Made by a program: the position numbers and the translations under genes
Source: Chitinophagaceae bacterium
GTDB lineage: Bacteria > Bacteroidota > Bacteroidia > Chitinophagales > Chitinophagaceae
Assembly: GCA_016713085.1 (NCBI GenBank)
Contig: JADJPV010000001.1
Coordinates: 124,001 to 188,000 of the forward strand
Length of the DNA stretch: 64,000 bases
Direction: 5' to 3'
The notes under the pieces: model-generated
Databases searched by the model: none
Told to the model about the DNA's origin: nothing
The model's input: only the letters and a program-made list of their open reading frames with translations
Shown here: one piece after another, positions 1 through 9,500 of the stretch
Layout: the number at the start of each line of letters is the position of its first letter
Numbering within the stretch: the stretch's first letter is position 1

Positions 1-409
1 CCACTTCGCTTAATACTGTAAAATGTTTTACCAGCTTTTCTATATAGCCGCATTTTTCAGCATGGGGAATTTCAATAGAGCCATCGCTTACTTCTACATG
101 CTTCACACCATAATCTTTACAGATGCGGATATAATCTTCAAACTGGTTACGAATGAGAAAAGCTTCAAATAAAGTACCTCCAAAATAAACCGGAACATTA
201 TGCTGTGCATATACTTCCAGTTTTTCCCTGAGTACAGGTGTAACGAACGATGTTCCAAAACCAAGCTTTACAATATCAACATGCGGGCCGGCAACACTTA
301 TGAAATTTTTCACCTCCTCAACACTAAGACCTTTGTCCATTACCATTGTTAAACCATAACTGCGGGGCTGCTTTGTTCTTTCGGGGATTTGTGTAAGAGT
401 AAAGTTCAT
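1..409 (-). CDS. Phosphosulfolactate synthase (ComA-like), 3' end cut by window edge
   Basis: The reading starts at the ATG at 407-409 on the minus strand and runs open off the left edge, giving about 136 N-terminal residues. The pieces YGLTMVMDKGLS, VDIVKLGFGTSFV, VYFGGTLFEAF and GVKHVEVSDGSIEIP match the TIM-barrel ComA family, which joins sulfite to phosphoenolpyruvate to give phosphosulfolactate. In methanogens this opens coenzyme M synthesis. In Bacteroidota the role is unclear, and a link to sulfonate or sulfonolipid precursors is only a guess. The gene is followed upstream, on the same strand, by a TPR protein 100 bases away. Family call is fairly sure, substrate is not. Confidence 0.85.
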   Translation of the reverse strand, partial: MNFTLTQIPERTKQPRSYGLTMVMDKGLSVEEVKNFISVAGPHVDIVKLGFGTSFVTPVLREKLEVYAQHNVPVYFGGTLFEAFLIRNQFEDYIRICKDYGVKHVEVSDGSIEIPHAEKCGYIEKLVKHFTVLSEV

Positions 410-511
410 TTTATATTTATTTTAAACAGTCGCAAAAATAGGAAAGCAGGGGCAACCCGCAAGTATGATTTATATCACTTTACTCATGGCGGTTACAGGC
501 TGACTGTTCAG

Positions 512-1933
512 TTAAATTGAGCGGGAACGTTTATAGCGTGCAATTAAATCAACAACCTGCGGATGCTGCAATATTTTTGGCTGAAGCTCGATCAGTTTTT
601 TGATCTGCTTTGGTGCTGCAGCCATGGCCTGTTCAAGTTGATTGATGGCCTGTTTTGTTTTACCTGTCGCAAAGAATATGGCAGCTCTGTAAAACATGAA
701 TACGGGCTTGCCGTTGGTTGCTTCATAAGCTTCACAGGCATATTCATCTGCATTGTCAAGCAAATCTGCTTTGAGCATGCATTCAAGCATAGCACTCCAG
801 CCTTTTACATTTTTTGGGCGTGACTTGATGACATTGGCATAATGTTCAATGGCTGGTTTATACTGCCCCAATTCCACCAATGCCATTCCCATTGCCAGGT
901 TATAATCGGGCTGCAAACGGTTTATCTTCAGCGCCTGCTGCAATTGCTTTACCGCACTTTCATATTGATGCTCGTTAATGTAGGTACAGGCTATTTTATA
1001 AAACAATTTCCCATCCTGGGGGTTCATATGCGATGCTTTTCTGTAATGGAACCTCGCCTGCGCATATTGACCCATCCTGTCGTAACAATAGCCTATGGCT
1101 TCGTGAATCACCTCCTCTGGCCTGCTCAGCTCAAGTACCTTCTCCAGCATTTCAATTGCATCCTTATACTTCCGTAAGCGGATATAAGCATCCCCTATGT
1201 TTCTGTAAGCATAATCGAACTTTTCATCGATGGCGATGCAATACATGTACGCATCAATTGATTTTTCATACAGCTTCAGCCCCTGGTAAGCTGCGCCGAG
1301 ATTAAACCATGCCAACTCACTGTAAGGATAATCGTTGATAATATTCAGGTGCAGACGGATGGATTCCTCATTCCGGCCTGTAAAATCGGTCCAGAAGCAG
1401 ATTTTATATAAAGCCTCTTCGTTCGTAGGATCTTCTTCCAGAATCAGTTTCAGGCAATCAAACACTTTTTCAAATTCCTCGTAATCATCGTACACATCGG
1501 CCAGTTCAAACAGCAGCTCCAGCCGCTCATCGCCTGAAAAAAGCTCAAGTGCTTCCTGCAAGAGTTCAACCGCTTTTTCCTGCTGATCGAGGGCCAGATA
1601 GGCATCTGTTTTAAGAATAAAGAGGTTAATATCGTTACTGTCGAGCAACTCAGCCTGCTCCAGAATTTCCAAAGCTGGCTTATATTGACGGGTGGCGAGG
1701 AGAATATCAGCCTTTTTAATGAGTAAAGCTGATGAATAGGGGTAAATCTCAATTCCAAGCTCTGCGGCCTGCATAGCCTGAACCATATCTTCCTTATCAT
1801 CAAAATAATCGATAAGTTTTTCAAAGGCTTCTTCTTCGAGGAATGACTGCGAACGTCCGTTTTTTAAGTTTTCAAACAAACGAAGTAATTCTCTGATTTC
1901 TTCTCTGTCTTGACGGAAAGGATTTTGCTTCAT
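512..1933 (-). CDS. Tetratricopeptide repeat (TPR) protein
   Basis: A 473-residue protein made almost wholly of TPR-like helical pairs, for example AWFNLGAAYQGLKLYEKSIDAY, FYKIACTYINEHQYESAVKQL and YNLAMGMALVELGQYKPAIEHY (shown in pieces). It has no signal peptide and no membrane segment, so it is probably a cytoplasmic scaffold. The start at 1933 is the first Met (MKQNPFRQDREE) and the repeats begin soon after. Such proteins are common and conserved in Bacteroidota without an assigned job. The downstream ComA-like gene is on the same strand about 100 bases away and may be co-transcribed. Confidence 0.85.
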   Translation of the reverse strand: MKQNPFRQDREEIRELLRLFENLKNGRSQSFLEEEAFEKLIDYFDDKEDMVQAMQAAELGIEIYPYSSALLIKKADILLATRQYKPALEILEQAELLDSNDINLFILKTDAYLALDQQEKAVELLQEALELFSGDERLELLFELADVYDDYEEFEKVFDCLKLILEEDPTNEEALYKICFWTDFTGRNEESIRLHLNIINDYPYSELAWFNLGAAYQGLKLYEKSIDAYMYCIAIDEKFDYAYRNIGDAYIRLRKYKDAIEMLEKVLELSRPEEVIHEAIGYCYDRMGQYAQARFHYRKASHMNPQDGKLFYKIACTYINEHQYESAVKQLQQALKINRLQPDYNLAMGMALVELGQYKPAIEHYANVIKSRPKNVKGWSAMLECMLKADLLDNADEYACEAYEATNGKPVFMFYRAAIFFATGKTKQAINQLEQAMAAAPKQIKKLIELQPKILQHPQVVDLIARYKRSRSI

Positions 1934-2067
1934 TTAATTGTGGGTTATCCTAAGTTAACCCGTTTTAAAGAAAAAATACAATAGCTGTGTAACATTTAGT
2001 TATCAACAGACGTTAATATATATGTAAAAATATGACGGACGGCTGGTCATTATCACAATTATATTCC

Positions 2068-2075
2068 TAAATTTG
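2068..2075 (+). promoter_or_regulatory. Bacteroidota -7 box for the gene at 2083
   Basis: TAAATTTG fits the TAnnTTTG -7 element of Bacteroidota sigma-A promoters. It ends only seven bases before the ATG at 2083, so the transcript would be leaderless or nearly so. No clear TTTG -33 element lies 19 bases upstream. Confidence 0.45.
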
Positions 2076-2082
2076 TCACAAC

Positions 2083-2433
2083 ATGCAGACCAAGACTTCA
2101 AATAATTTCAAAGTTTTGAGAAACAGTTTACTCTTAGTAAGTTGTTTTGCAATGTTCTATTCCGCCTCTTCTGCTACATTTTCTTCAGGCGGAGATAAGA
2201 AAAAGGATAGTAAATCAGTTATCACTAAGCTGAATCTCAAAAACAACCCGCTGAGTTTTAATAACGGCTACCGTTTCAGAAGCGGATTAAGTTTTTCAAA
2301 CAGCAGTTCAAACAAACTTGTACTAAGTGGCAATACAGTACGTTATCAAAAAGGAAATAATATTTACGTTTTACCGGTGAAACAGAAAGTTGTCTTCAGT
2401 AAATTTAAAACTCCACAGAAAGAAATTAAATAA
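2083..2433 (+). CDS. Small secreted hypothetical protein
   Basis: A 116-residue protein that I do not recognise. Residues about 14-32 (LLLVSCFAMFYSASSATF) form a signal-peptide-like hydrophobic stretch, after which the chain is basic and rich in Ser, Asn and Lys, with the segment NGYRFRSGLSFSNSSSNKLV and a basic tail. A strong hairpin terminator follows immediately and a candidate -7 box precedes it, so it is probably a single-gene unit. It is transcribed divergently from the TPR gene. Expression is likely; function unknown. Confidence 0.65.
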   Translation: MQTKTSNNFKVLRNSLLLVSCFAMFYSASSATFSSGGDKKKDSKSVITKLNLKNNPLSFNNGYRFRSGLSFSNSSSNKLVLSGNTVRYQKGNNIYVLPVKQKVVFSKFKTPQKEIK

Positions 2434-2438
2434 AATGA

Positions 2439-2465
2439 AAACCCTCCAAATGGAGGGTTTCTTAT
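2439..2465. terminator. Hairpin terminator between convergent genes
   Basis: AAACCCTCC, loop AAAT, GGAGGGTTT, followed by TCTTATTTT on the plus strand and by TTTTCATTTT on the minus strand. It lies between the stops of the genes ending at 2433 and 2471 and can serve both. Confidence 0.8.
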
Positions 2466-2470
2466 TTTGA

Positions 2471-3140
2471 TTAGTTTTTTGCTCTTGACTTCTTTACTTC
2501 TTCATAAGTCATTTCCCTGTAACCGCTTTTCGGTACATCGTATAAAGCAGCTGCAACAGGATCGAAGCTGATCTGATCGGCTATATAAGTTACTTTCATT
2601 TTACCCAATTCTGATTCATACTCTAATGGGAAACCGGGAAGGTTCTTAAACTGTATACCGTAATCCTTGTTCTGAAATGAGAGTTCCGCAGTGTAATACA
2701 CTTTAAAGGTTGAACCATCTTTCATTTTTGCAATCGCCAGTTTACAATTATATCCAAGGATCTTCTTTTGTATCAGGCAACAATTCAAACTGAATACCCA
2801 TATACTTGCTGTTACGATCCTCATAATTCTCTTTCGTCATCTTAATGAGAATTTTCTGATCACCATATTCATTCATCACCACCGCATTTCCCGCTCTTGA
2901 ATCATGCAGGGTAACTGTTTTACCTAATATGCTCGTAAGCTCAGTACGGGTGTTTACTCCTTTGAACCAGATCTTTTGAGTAGCTCCATCCAGCAGATCA
3001 GCAGCTTTTGCTTCATTGTTTCCCGTATTCACTGCAATATTGTAAGACACTACTCCTTCGTTGTAAGCCTGCTGTGCATTCAACTGACTTATTGAAATGG
3101 TAAGTGCTGTCATTAATCCTATCGTTCTGATCGTTTTCAT
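2471..3140 (-). CDS. Secreted hypothetical protein (DUF4412-like), one apparent frameshift
   Basis: The N-terminal part from 3140 (MKTIRTIGLMTALTISISQL, signal peptide ending near NAQ) reads to YMGIQFELLPDTKE, then meets a stop. The next frame continues at KKILGYNCKLAIAK and ends at 2471 with YREMTYEEVKKSRAKN. Joined, this is about 222 residues with no gap in sense. The shift is at 2761-2770, at TTCTTTT on the plus strand. The fold style (short beta strands with MKDGSTFKVYYTAEL) resembles the DUF4412/GLPGLI group of exported Bacteroidota proteins, but this is a weak match. The frameshift is probably a sequence error, since both halves are intact. Confidence 0.65.
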
Positions 3141-3208
3141 TTTTTTGTAGTTATTCTATACAGGCTAAAGATATAAAAATAGTGTGCCAAGTTGCATATT
3201 GAATTCAC

Positions 3209-3237
3209 AAAAAAACCCGACGCTTCGGTCGGGGTTG
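3209..3237 (-). terminator. Terminator downstream of yidC
   Basis: On the minus strand CCCGAC, loop CGAAGC, GTCGGG is followed by TTTTTTT. It lies 19 bases after the yidC stop. Confidence 0.8.
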
Positions 3238-3255
3238 ATATAGATTTTGTTAAGA

Positions 3256-5119
3256 TTACTTTTTGCCTGGTCCTTTCTTCTGCATATCCTGCAGTTTCTG
3301 GTTGCTTTGCTGCACCTGTTCCAGCTTTTCCTGCCATTTCGATTTGGTGACAGGCTTCTTTTTATTCTCCTGCATTTTTGCATGAATCTTTGCATCATCA
3401 ATGATGAACTTCTGAATTACCAGCTGCAAAAGAAGTGTTACTACGTTTGAAACAGTGTAATACCAGGTTAAGGCTGATGGAAGGCTGTTAAAGATAAACA
3501 GCATCATTACCGGGAAGAAATAGATCATGTACTTCATCACAGGATTATCCTGCGTTGGAGTCATCTGCATATTATACGCAGAAATTAAGAAACTGGTGAT
3601 AGTTGCAGTGATGGTAAACAAACTCACATGATCGCCAAAAAAGGGGAATCTTGAAAGGAAGATGTGCAATTGAATCATAGGCCGACAGATCCTTTGCCCA
3701 TAAAAAGCTTTCACCACGTAATTCAATATTGGCGTTAAAGAAACTGTACAATGCAAAGAAGATGGGAATCTGCAATACTGCCGGGATACAACCACCTAAC
3801 GGATTAACACCTGCCTGCTTAAACAGTTTCATCTGATCCATGCTCATTGCCTGCTGATCGCCGCCATGTTTTTTCTTCAGCTCTTCTATTTCAGGTTTCA
3901 GCACTTTCATTTTTGCACCGCTGAGATAACTTGAATAAGTAAGCGGGGAAATAATAAGACGGATAAAGAATGTAAGCAGGAGAATTACAATACCGATGCT
4001 GGCAACATACTTATGAATAAAATCAAACACAGGCATTACCACATAACGGTTGATATATTTTACAAAAGCAAAAATGCCATAGCCGAGTTGCACATGACTT
4101 TCAAGCTTGTTGCCATTTGCTTTCAGAATATGAAAATCATTTGGGCCAAAGTATAATTGCAGAGGAATTTTAGCTTCAGAAACTCCTGCATTATTAAAGC
4201 GGAGAACACTTTTCACATCCATTACTTTCTGCAATGAATCTTCTTCTTCAGCAGGTACCGTCCAGTTTGATTCAACAAAAGAAAAACTTGTTCCTGCAAT
4301 TAAAGTGGTATTGAAGAATTGTTGCTTCATACCCAGCCATTTCGTTTTATCACCTAATTTTTTGCTGTCGCCTTTACCTGCAGCACCTGCAGCTGTAAAA
4401 TCATAACTGCCATCTTCCAGGTAAGCAATATTGCTTTGCCCCTTCTCGTATTTTAAATCTTTCTCCTGTTGATGAGTAGTGATATCCCAGTTGATATTCA
4501 AAATCCCCTGGGTTAATAATTTATCTGCGCCGATCATTTTAATGTTCCAGCCAATCAAGTAATCATTATTCTTAATGTTGAACTCATGCACAACCGACCG
4601 ACCGGATGAATCAGCTATTGTGAAATTAATCGTTTGCCCATCAGCAGTTTTTACAACCTGACCTGCTGTAAAATTCAATTGTGAAGTAAGTGCCGATTGA
4701 TTGCCGGTCATAATGGAATAAATCAGTTTGTGATCCTTCCCACCCAGCACAACCTGTTTTCCGTCATAGCGCTTGTAATTTTTCAGCTCAATTGATTTAG
4801 GATAGCCACCTTTGCTGGTAAAGCTTACTTTCATTACCTCGTTTTCAACAACAGTCATTTGCTCAGCACCTGTTGCTGCACTCTGGAAACCTCCGGCTGC
4901 CTATGCCTGATTTGCTGCTTCTCTTTTTACAGCTTCCTCTTTCAGTGCGGTTGTATCAACTAATTTCTTCTTGGCTGCTTCCACTTTTGCAATTGAATCA
5001 GCAGTTCTTTGTTTCTCTTTTTCCAAATCCCCCGCCTGGCGCTGGGTAAAATAGATATAACCAAACAGCAGAGCCATCATCGCCACAAAACCAATAATCG
5101 TATTCCGGTCGAAGTTCAT
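3256..5119 (-). CDS. yidC: Membrane protein insertase YidC, with an in-frame stop and a frameshift
   Basis: Residues 1-72 from 5119 give the first membrane segment (NTIIGFVAMMALLFGYIYFT) and linker, then an in-frame TAG at 4901-4903. The same frame goes on at once with AAGGFQSAATGAEQMTVVEN and the periplasmic beta domain (VMKVSFTSKGGYPKSIEL), then the insertase core with YSSYLSGAKMKVLKPEIEEL and NPLGGCIPAVLQIPIFFALY. At 3637-3646 (six A, four G on the plus strand) the frame slips by one, and the last part restarts at FFGDHVSLFT and ends in a basic tail, KWQEKLEQVQQ to GPGKK. Joined, it is about 620 residues, normal for Bacteroidota. YidC inserts inner-membrane proteins with or without SecYEG and is essential in well-studied bacteria, so both lesions are probably sequence errors. 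Confidence 0.93.
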
Positions 5120-5137
5120 GTTTTAAAAATTGAGCGG

Positions 5138-5145
5138 CAAAGGTA
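5138..5145 (-). promoter_or_regulatory. -7 box for yidC
   Basis: TACCTTTG on the minus strand, 18 bases before the yidC ATG, fits TAnnTTTG. A TTTG lies further upstream, but its spacing (11 bases) is not the usual 19. Confidence 0.5.
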
Positions 5146-5373
5146 GGTATTCGCAGCAAACAGTGGCTAGCCGATGGTCATTCGTATTGCACATTTAATT
5201 TACTGCTCACTACAGACTTACGGCTATTGGCTATCGGCTCCTTACTACCGGCTTAAGACTTATTTACCAATTCCTTTACAATAATTACTTTTACAGCTTC
5301 GTTTTCATTTCGCTGTTTTAACCACGTTCGCTGTTCCGGCCTTAACCAAGCCAAATTTTTAAACCATTTACAC

Positions 5374-6570
5374 ATGAATCAACAGGCTACGCCCATGTAT
5401 GCCAGGGAAGCGTATACTCCTTCGCAAACAGACGAACTGCTTTGGTGGCTGGCAACAGCCGAAAAAGAACTGATTAAAGACTGCGTGGTTGACAGGAACC
5501 GTTACCGCATTGTCGGCATGACGGTTTTAGCCACCTGGTTATTTGCCACCCTTGCATGGACCTATTTCTTTTCAACCGTTATTGACAATGTGTTTCTGTT
5601 TGTGGGCAGTGGGATTTTTATGGGCTTTGTGATCTTAACCATCGACAGGGCTTTGATCAAAGGTATCAACCAATTCAACAAACGAAAATTCACCCCTCTC
5701 CTGTTTCGTGGATTGCTGGCATTAACCATCGGTACGTTTATGGCGCAACCTGCTATTCTTTACATGTTTGATAAGGAAATAAAAATGCAGGTATCGCTGG
5801 ATAATGAAAAACGAAAACTTACCAAGCGAACAGAGCTGGATATTCTTTATAAAAACCGGAAGGACGAATTGCTGAAAGAAAAAGCAACCATTCAAAAAGA
5901 TCTTGCGGCAAAGTATGCAGATGTTTCAACTGCACGTGAAAAATTTATTGCTGAAACTGATGGTAGCGGCGGAAGCGGTAAAGTTGGCATCAAAGACATT
6001 GCACTGGCAAAACGAAATGAATACCAGAAACTGGATGAAGAATACAAAGGATTACAAAATCAGAACAAAGATCGCATCACAGCAATTGATGAAGAACTGG
6101 GGCAAATGGAAAATACCATTAAAAAACAGGAAGCTGATTTCCTCAACTATCTCAACAATGGTTTCTTAACAAGGATTGAAGCATTGAACAACCTGCTGAA
6201 AGATAATGGCGCTTTACAGTTCCGTTATTATCTCATCTTAATTATCCTGATGCTGATTGAACTGATGCCGGTAATTGCAAAAACAATTTTACCGGTTGGT
6301 GTGTACGATGAAAAAGTAAAGCAGCGTGAATCGCTTGAAAAGATCATGGCTGAAGAAAGTGCCGACTATGAAAAAGAAATGAAACGGCTTTACAACAAAT
6401 TAGCGATGCAGCAGGATACTGAAACGATGGAAGAATTTTTCAGGATGCAGAAAGATGAACAGAAAGCCAAGCTTACTCATTTTGGAAAAGAATGGAAACG
6501 CAATGATGAAAATGTACAGGGCTTCTGGGAAAAGATCAAGCAGCAGATGATTGGGAGACCTGAGAATTAA
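5374..6570 (+). CDS. DUF4407 membrane protein
   Basis: 398 residues. It opens with a soluble stretch including DELLWWLATAEKELIKDC, then three hydrophobic segments (about 48-70, 74-93 and 107-128, the last ALTIGTFMAQPAILYMF). A long charged, probably coiled-coil middle follows (about 135-270, rich in Lys and Glu), then a fourth membrane segment (YYLILIILMLIELMPVIAKT, about 283-303) and a charged C-terminal helix. This is the DUF4407 layout, common in Bacteroidota and of unknown function. It stands alone between yidC (divergent) and a convergent lipoprotein gene. Confidence 0.88.
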   Translation: MNQQATPMYAREAYTPSQTDELLWWLATAEKELIKDCVVDRNRYRIVGMTVLATWLFATLAWTYFFSTVIDNVFLFVGSGIFMGFVILTIDRALIKGINQFNKRKFTPLLFRGLLALTIGTFMAQPAILYMFDKEIKMQVSLDNEKRKLTKRTELDILYKNRKDELLKEKATIQKDLAAKYADVSTAREKFIAETDGSGGSGKVGIKDIALAKRNEYQKLDEEYKGLQNQNKDRITAIDEELGQMENTIKKQEADFLNYLNNGFLTRIEALNNLLKDNGALQFRYYLILIILMLIELMPVIAKTILPVGVYDEKVKQRESLEKIMAEESADYEKEMKRLYNKLAMQQDTETMEEFFRMQKDEQKAKLTHFGKEWKRNDENVQGFWEKIKQQMIGRPEN

Positions 6571-6703
6571 ATACAGTTTGCAGTTGATAGTTTGTAGTTT
6601 CCCGACAATACGAGTTGTTGAATTTTATCAACCAACTTTCACTTTCAAGTAACTACAAACCACAAGTGTTTCATAAAACTGTTTTTGATTTTTTGTTAAA
6701 ATA

Positions 6704-7279
6704 TTATCTTGTAAACTTTACATCAAACCTTCCTTCGGTTATTTTTATGGTATCATTATTTGAATTGACTGCGTTAAACCAAAACGTACCACTGGCTATC
6801 TGATTATTTAAATCAAAGCGTTTAAAATGAATACTACCTTGTATTGAACTATTAGTATAATAGCCTGTGTTTTGAGTTCCGCAAGGCACATTAATTATAA
6901 AATACTGGCCATTTCCATTACCTCTTTTTTCCAAAGTCAAAGGGTAACTAAATCCTTCCTGAACAATCATACTATCTAATCTGATACCGACACTTTTCAC
7001 TTCACAGTTATTACCCTTTCGTCCTGCATTTAAACCAAAAAAATATCCGTCAGAAGTGCCATTATAGATATATTGATAAACGCAATTAAGCGAACCGCCA
7101 CTTAACTGCAATCCTCCCGGAATAAATGTTTGCCCATTAATTAAACAACCAAACGTATTAGCTCCAGTTTGCGTTTCAGGCGGCAGTTTATCCAGTTCAG
7201 AGAGTTTGTTTTTTTTACAGCCACTGCCTAAGGTTGTGGCAATAATGAACAGCCAGACAAAAAGTAAAAGATGTTTCAT
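6704..7279 (-). CDS. Lipoprotein, DUF6252-like
   Basis: 191 residues beginning MKHLLLFVWLFIIATTLGSG and then Cys21, a lipobox-like export signal. The mature chain begins KKNKLSELDKLPPETQTGAN and contains TFGCLINGQTFIPGG, a pattern typical of DUF6252 lipoproteins of Bacteroidota, in which a small folded domain opens with G-C-L-x-N-G. The remainder is beta-rich with four further Cys residues. Probably anchored in the cell envelope; function unknown. Confidence 0.72.
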   Translation of the reverse strand: MKHLLLFVWLFIIATTLGSGCKKNKLSELDKLPPETQTGANTFGCLINGQTFIPGGLQLSGGSLNCVYQYIYNGTSDGYFFGLNAGRKGNNCEVKSVGIRLDSMIVQEGFSYPLTLEKRGNGNGQYFIINVPCGTQNTGYYTNSSIQGSIHFKRFDLNNQIASGTFWFNAVNSNNDTIKITEGRFDVKFTR

Positions 7280-7366
7280 ATATAAAAAATAACGATAGCC
7301 AAGTTGAACAATTATTTTAATTCTAATAATGACAGCAATCAGGCTTGTGCATATTTGCAGGTATAA

Positions 7367-7525
7367 TTAACAAAAATTAAAGGCGTATTGTTGAAAGCAG
7401 GCTGTTGGCTGATGCTGTAATTCACGAAAAATGTGATCCAGCTCCGCCCTTACCGGATCAGTTTGGACAAATACTTTGCAGGTCAGTAATACAGCGATTG
7501 CTAATATTCTGAAGATGTGTTTCAT
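7367..7525 (-). CDS. Small exported ORF, possible truncated gene
   Basis: A 52-codon reading from the ATG at 7523-7525 gives MKHIFRILAIAVLLTCKVFV then QTDPVRAELDHIFRELQHQP and a short tail to a TAA at 7367. The first 23 residues look like a signal peptide, and the QTDPVRAELDxxF start resembles the mature end of larger exported Chitinophagaceae proteins. It could be a relic of such a gene or another case of a base error, because an alternative frame after DHIF also stays open for about 28 codons. It is the only gene-like object in the 400-base gap 7280-7680. Confidence 0.35.
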   Translation of the reverse strand: MKHIFRILAIAVLLTCKVFVQTDPVRAELDHIFRELQHQPTACFQQYAFNFC

Positions 7526-7623
7526 GTTTTTAGGCTTTTAAAGAAAGTTAAAAGGAAAATTAATTCCCGTAGAAAACCTATGAGAGTTGTGAAATACTTT
7601 CAAAAATGTTTGACTGATAAATA

Positions 7624-7660
7624 AAAAGTGAAGACTGATCGGTCTCCACTTTTATTTTTT
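7624..7660. terminator. Terminator downstream of pyrG
   Basis: AAAAGTG-AGAC, loop TGATC, GGTCT-CACTTTT with one bulge, flanked by T-rich runs on both strands. It lies about 20 bases after the pyrG stop. Confidence 0.65.
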
Positions 7661-7680
7661 ACTTCTGCCTTTTTACTTAC

Positions 7681-9331
7681 TTAAATCATTTCACTTTCCA
7701 GCAACGGGTTCTTAACCGAATGCTGTTTCTCGGAATACTCCTTAGCTGCTTTAATAAAATGCACAAACAATGGAGCCGGGCTTTCAACTGTACTCTTCAA
7801 CTCAGGATGATACTGTACTCCTATAAAGAATGGATGCTTTGAATTTTCAATGATCTCCACCAATCCTGTTTCCAGGGTTTTTACCGCTTGGAATCATTCC
7901 GGCCTGCTCAAATGATTCAAGGTATTTATTGTTAAATTCATAACGGTGACGGTGACGTTCATTTATATGCAGACTATCGTAAATCGTCTGTGCCAGAGTA
8001 CCTTCTTTAATATCGCAGGGATAAGAACCCAAACGCATGGTTCCTCCTTTGGTGGTAATCTGCTTCTGTTCTTCCATCATGTCAATCACCGCATCAGGAG
8101 TTTCAGGATTCATTTCAACAGAATGTGCATTTGCTAATCCCAGTACATTTCTGGCAAATTCAACACAGGCCATCTGCATACCCAAACAAATGCCAAAGAA
8201 AGGCATCCCGTTTTCTCTTGCATATTTAATGGCAGTAATTTTTCCTTCAATACCACGGTTACCAAAACCCGGAGCAACCAGTAAACCATCCAGTCCGGAA
8301 AGTTTTTCAGATACATTCTGATCAGTAATAAACTCACTGTGTACATTCACCACATTCACTTTGCATTCATTCATCGCACCACCATGAATAAAACTTTCGA
8401 GGATAGATTTATAGGCATCCTGCAATTCAATATACTTTCCAATCAGGCCAATATTTACCTGGCTCTTGGGATATTTTAATTTATCTAAGAACTTCTTCCA
8501 GTTTTCTAAATCCGGCTCAGGGAAACCGGTAATATTCAGTTTTTTCAAACAGATAACATCCAGTTTTTCTTTGAGCATGAACAGCGGCACTTCATAAATC
8601 GTATTTGCATCACTTGCTTCAATTACCGCTTCCTGTTTTACATTACAGAACAATGCAATCTTTCTGCGGATCTCTGTACTTAAAGGACGTTCGGTACGGC
8701 AAACAATAATATCGGGGTGTACACCTTCCTGGCTCAGTAAACGAACACTGTGCTGGGTTGGTTTTGTTTTTAATTCTTTGGCTGCTTTTAAATAAGGGAT
8801 CAGCGTTAAATGAACAACCAGGCAATCTTCTTCAGGCAATTCCCACTGAATCTGTCTTACAGCTTCAATAAACGGTAATGATTCAATATCACCAACGGTT
8901 CCGCCGATTTCAGTAATCACAATATCATATCTCGTGTCTTTGCCCAGCAATAACATACGGCGTTTAATCTCGTCCGTAATGTGCGGTACAACCTGCACGG
9001 TTTTACCGAGATAAGCACCTTCTCTTTCTTTATTGATAACGGTTTGATAAATACGGCCGGTAGTAACGTTATTGGCCTGTGTGGTATGAATATTTAAAAA
9101 ACGTTCGTAGTGACCAAGATCCAAATCAGTTTCAGCACCATCATCTGTTACAAAACATTCACCATGTTCATAAGGATTTAAGGTACCGGGATCAACGTTA
9201 ATATAGGGATCGAATTTCTGAATGGTTACTTTAAAACCACGGGCCTGTAACAATTTTGCCAGTGAGGCTGCAATAATACCTTTACCCAACGATGACGTAA
9301 CGCCACCGGTTACAAAAATGAACTTGGCCAT
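7681..9331 (-). CDS. pyrG: CTP synthase, one apparent frameshift near the C-terminus
   Basis: Makes CTP from UTP, ATP and glutamine. The synthetase domain starts MAKFIFVTGGVTSSLGKGII with its P-loop; the glutaminase domain follows with the nucleophile in FFGICLGMQMAC. The first frame runs to GMIPSGKNP and then breaks; a second frame carries on from near LVEIIENSKHPFFIGVQYHP to the stop at 7681 and supplies the His-Pro-Glu of the catalytic triad. The slip is at 7869-7877 (TTTCCAGGG on the plus strand). Joined, about 550 residues, the normal length. Without the last 60 residues the glutaminase would be dead, so an error in the sequence is the simplest reading. A -7 box lies 69 bases upstream of the start. 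Confidence 0.95.
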
Positions 9332-9400
9332 AAAAATTAATTTTCAGTTTAAGCGGACCTGCCTGATGTAAAATGGAAATAAAAAACTGTGGAGGTCATG

Positions 9401-9408
9401 CAAACCTA
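9401..9408 (-). promoter_or_regulatory. -7 box for pyrG
   Basis: TAGGTTTG on the minus strand fits TAnnTTTG. A T-run (TTTTTTC) sits near the -33 position. The leader to the pyrG ATG would be about 65 bases. Confidence 0.5.
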
Positions 9409-9500
9409 CGTGGAATTTTTTATTTGAAAAAACCCATCTGCACTGCTGTGGAAAATATGCGGAAAGAATAAACTGCAGGAACAGGTGATGTTAAGCTTTT

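Noticed and set aside
2083..2433. Programmed frameshifting as the reason for the many slips
   Set aside because: The sites lack a common slippery heptamer or a following pseudoknot and occur in unrelated genes, mostly as simple A/T run losses.
4901..4903. TAG in yidC (and TGA in the GH42 gene) as a sign of stop-codon reassignment
   Set aside because: TAA, TAG and TGA all serve as normal ends elsewhere in the window and the cases are isolated. Base errors explain them more simply.
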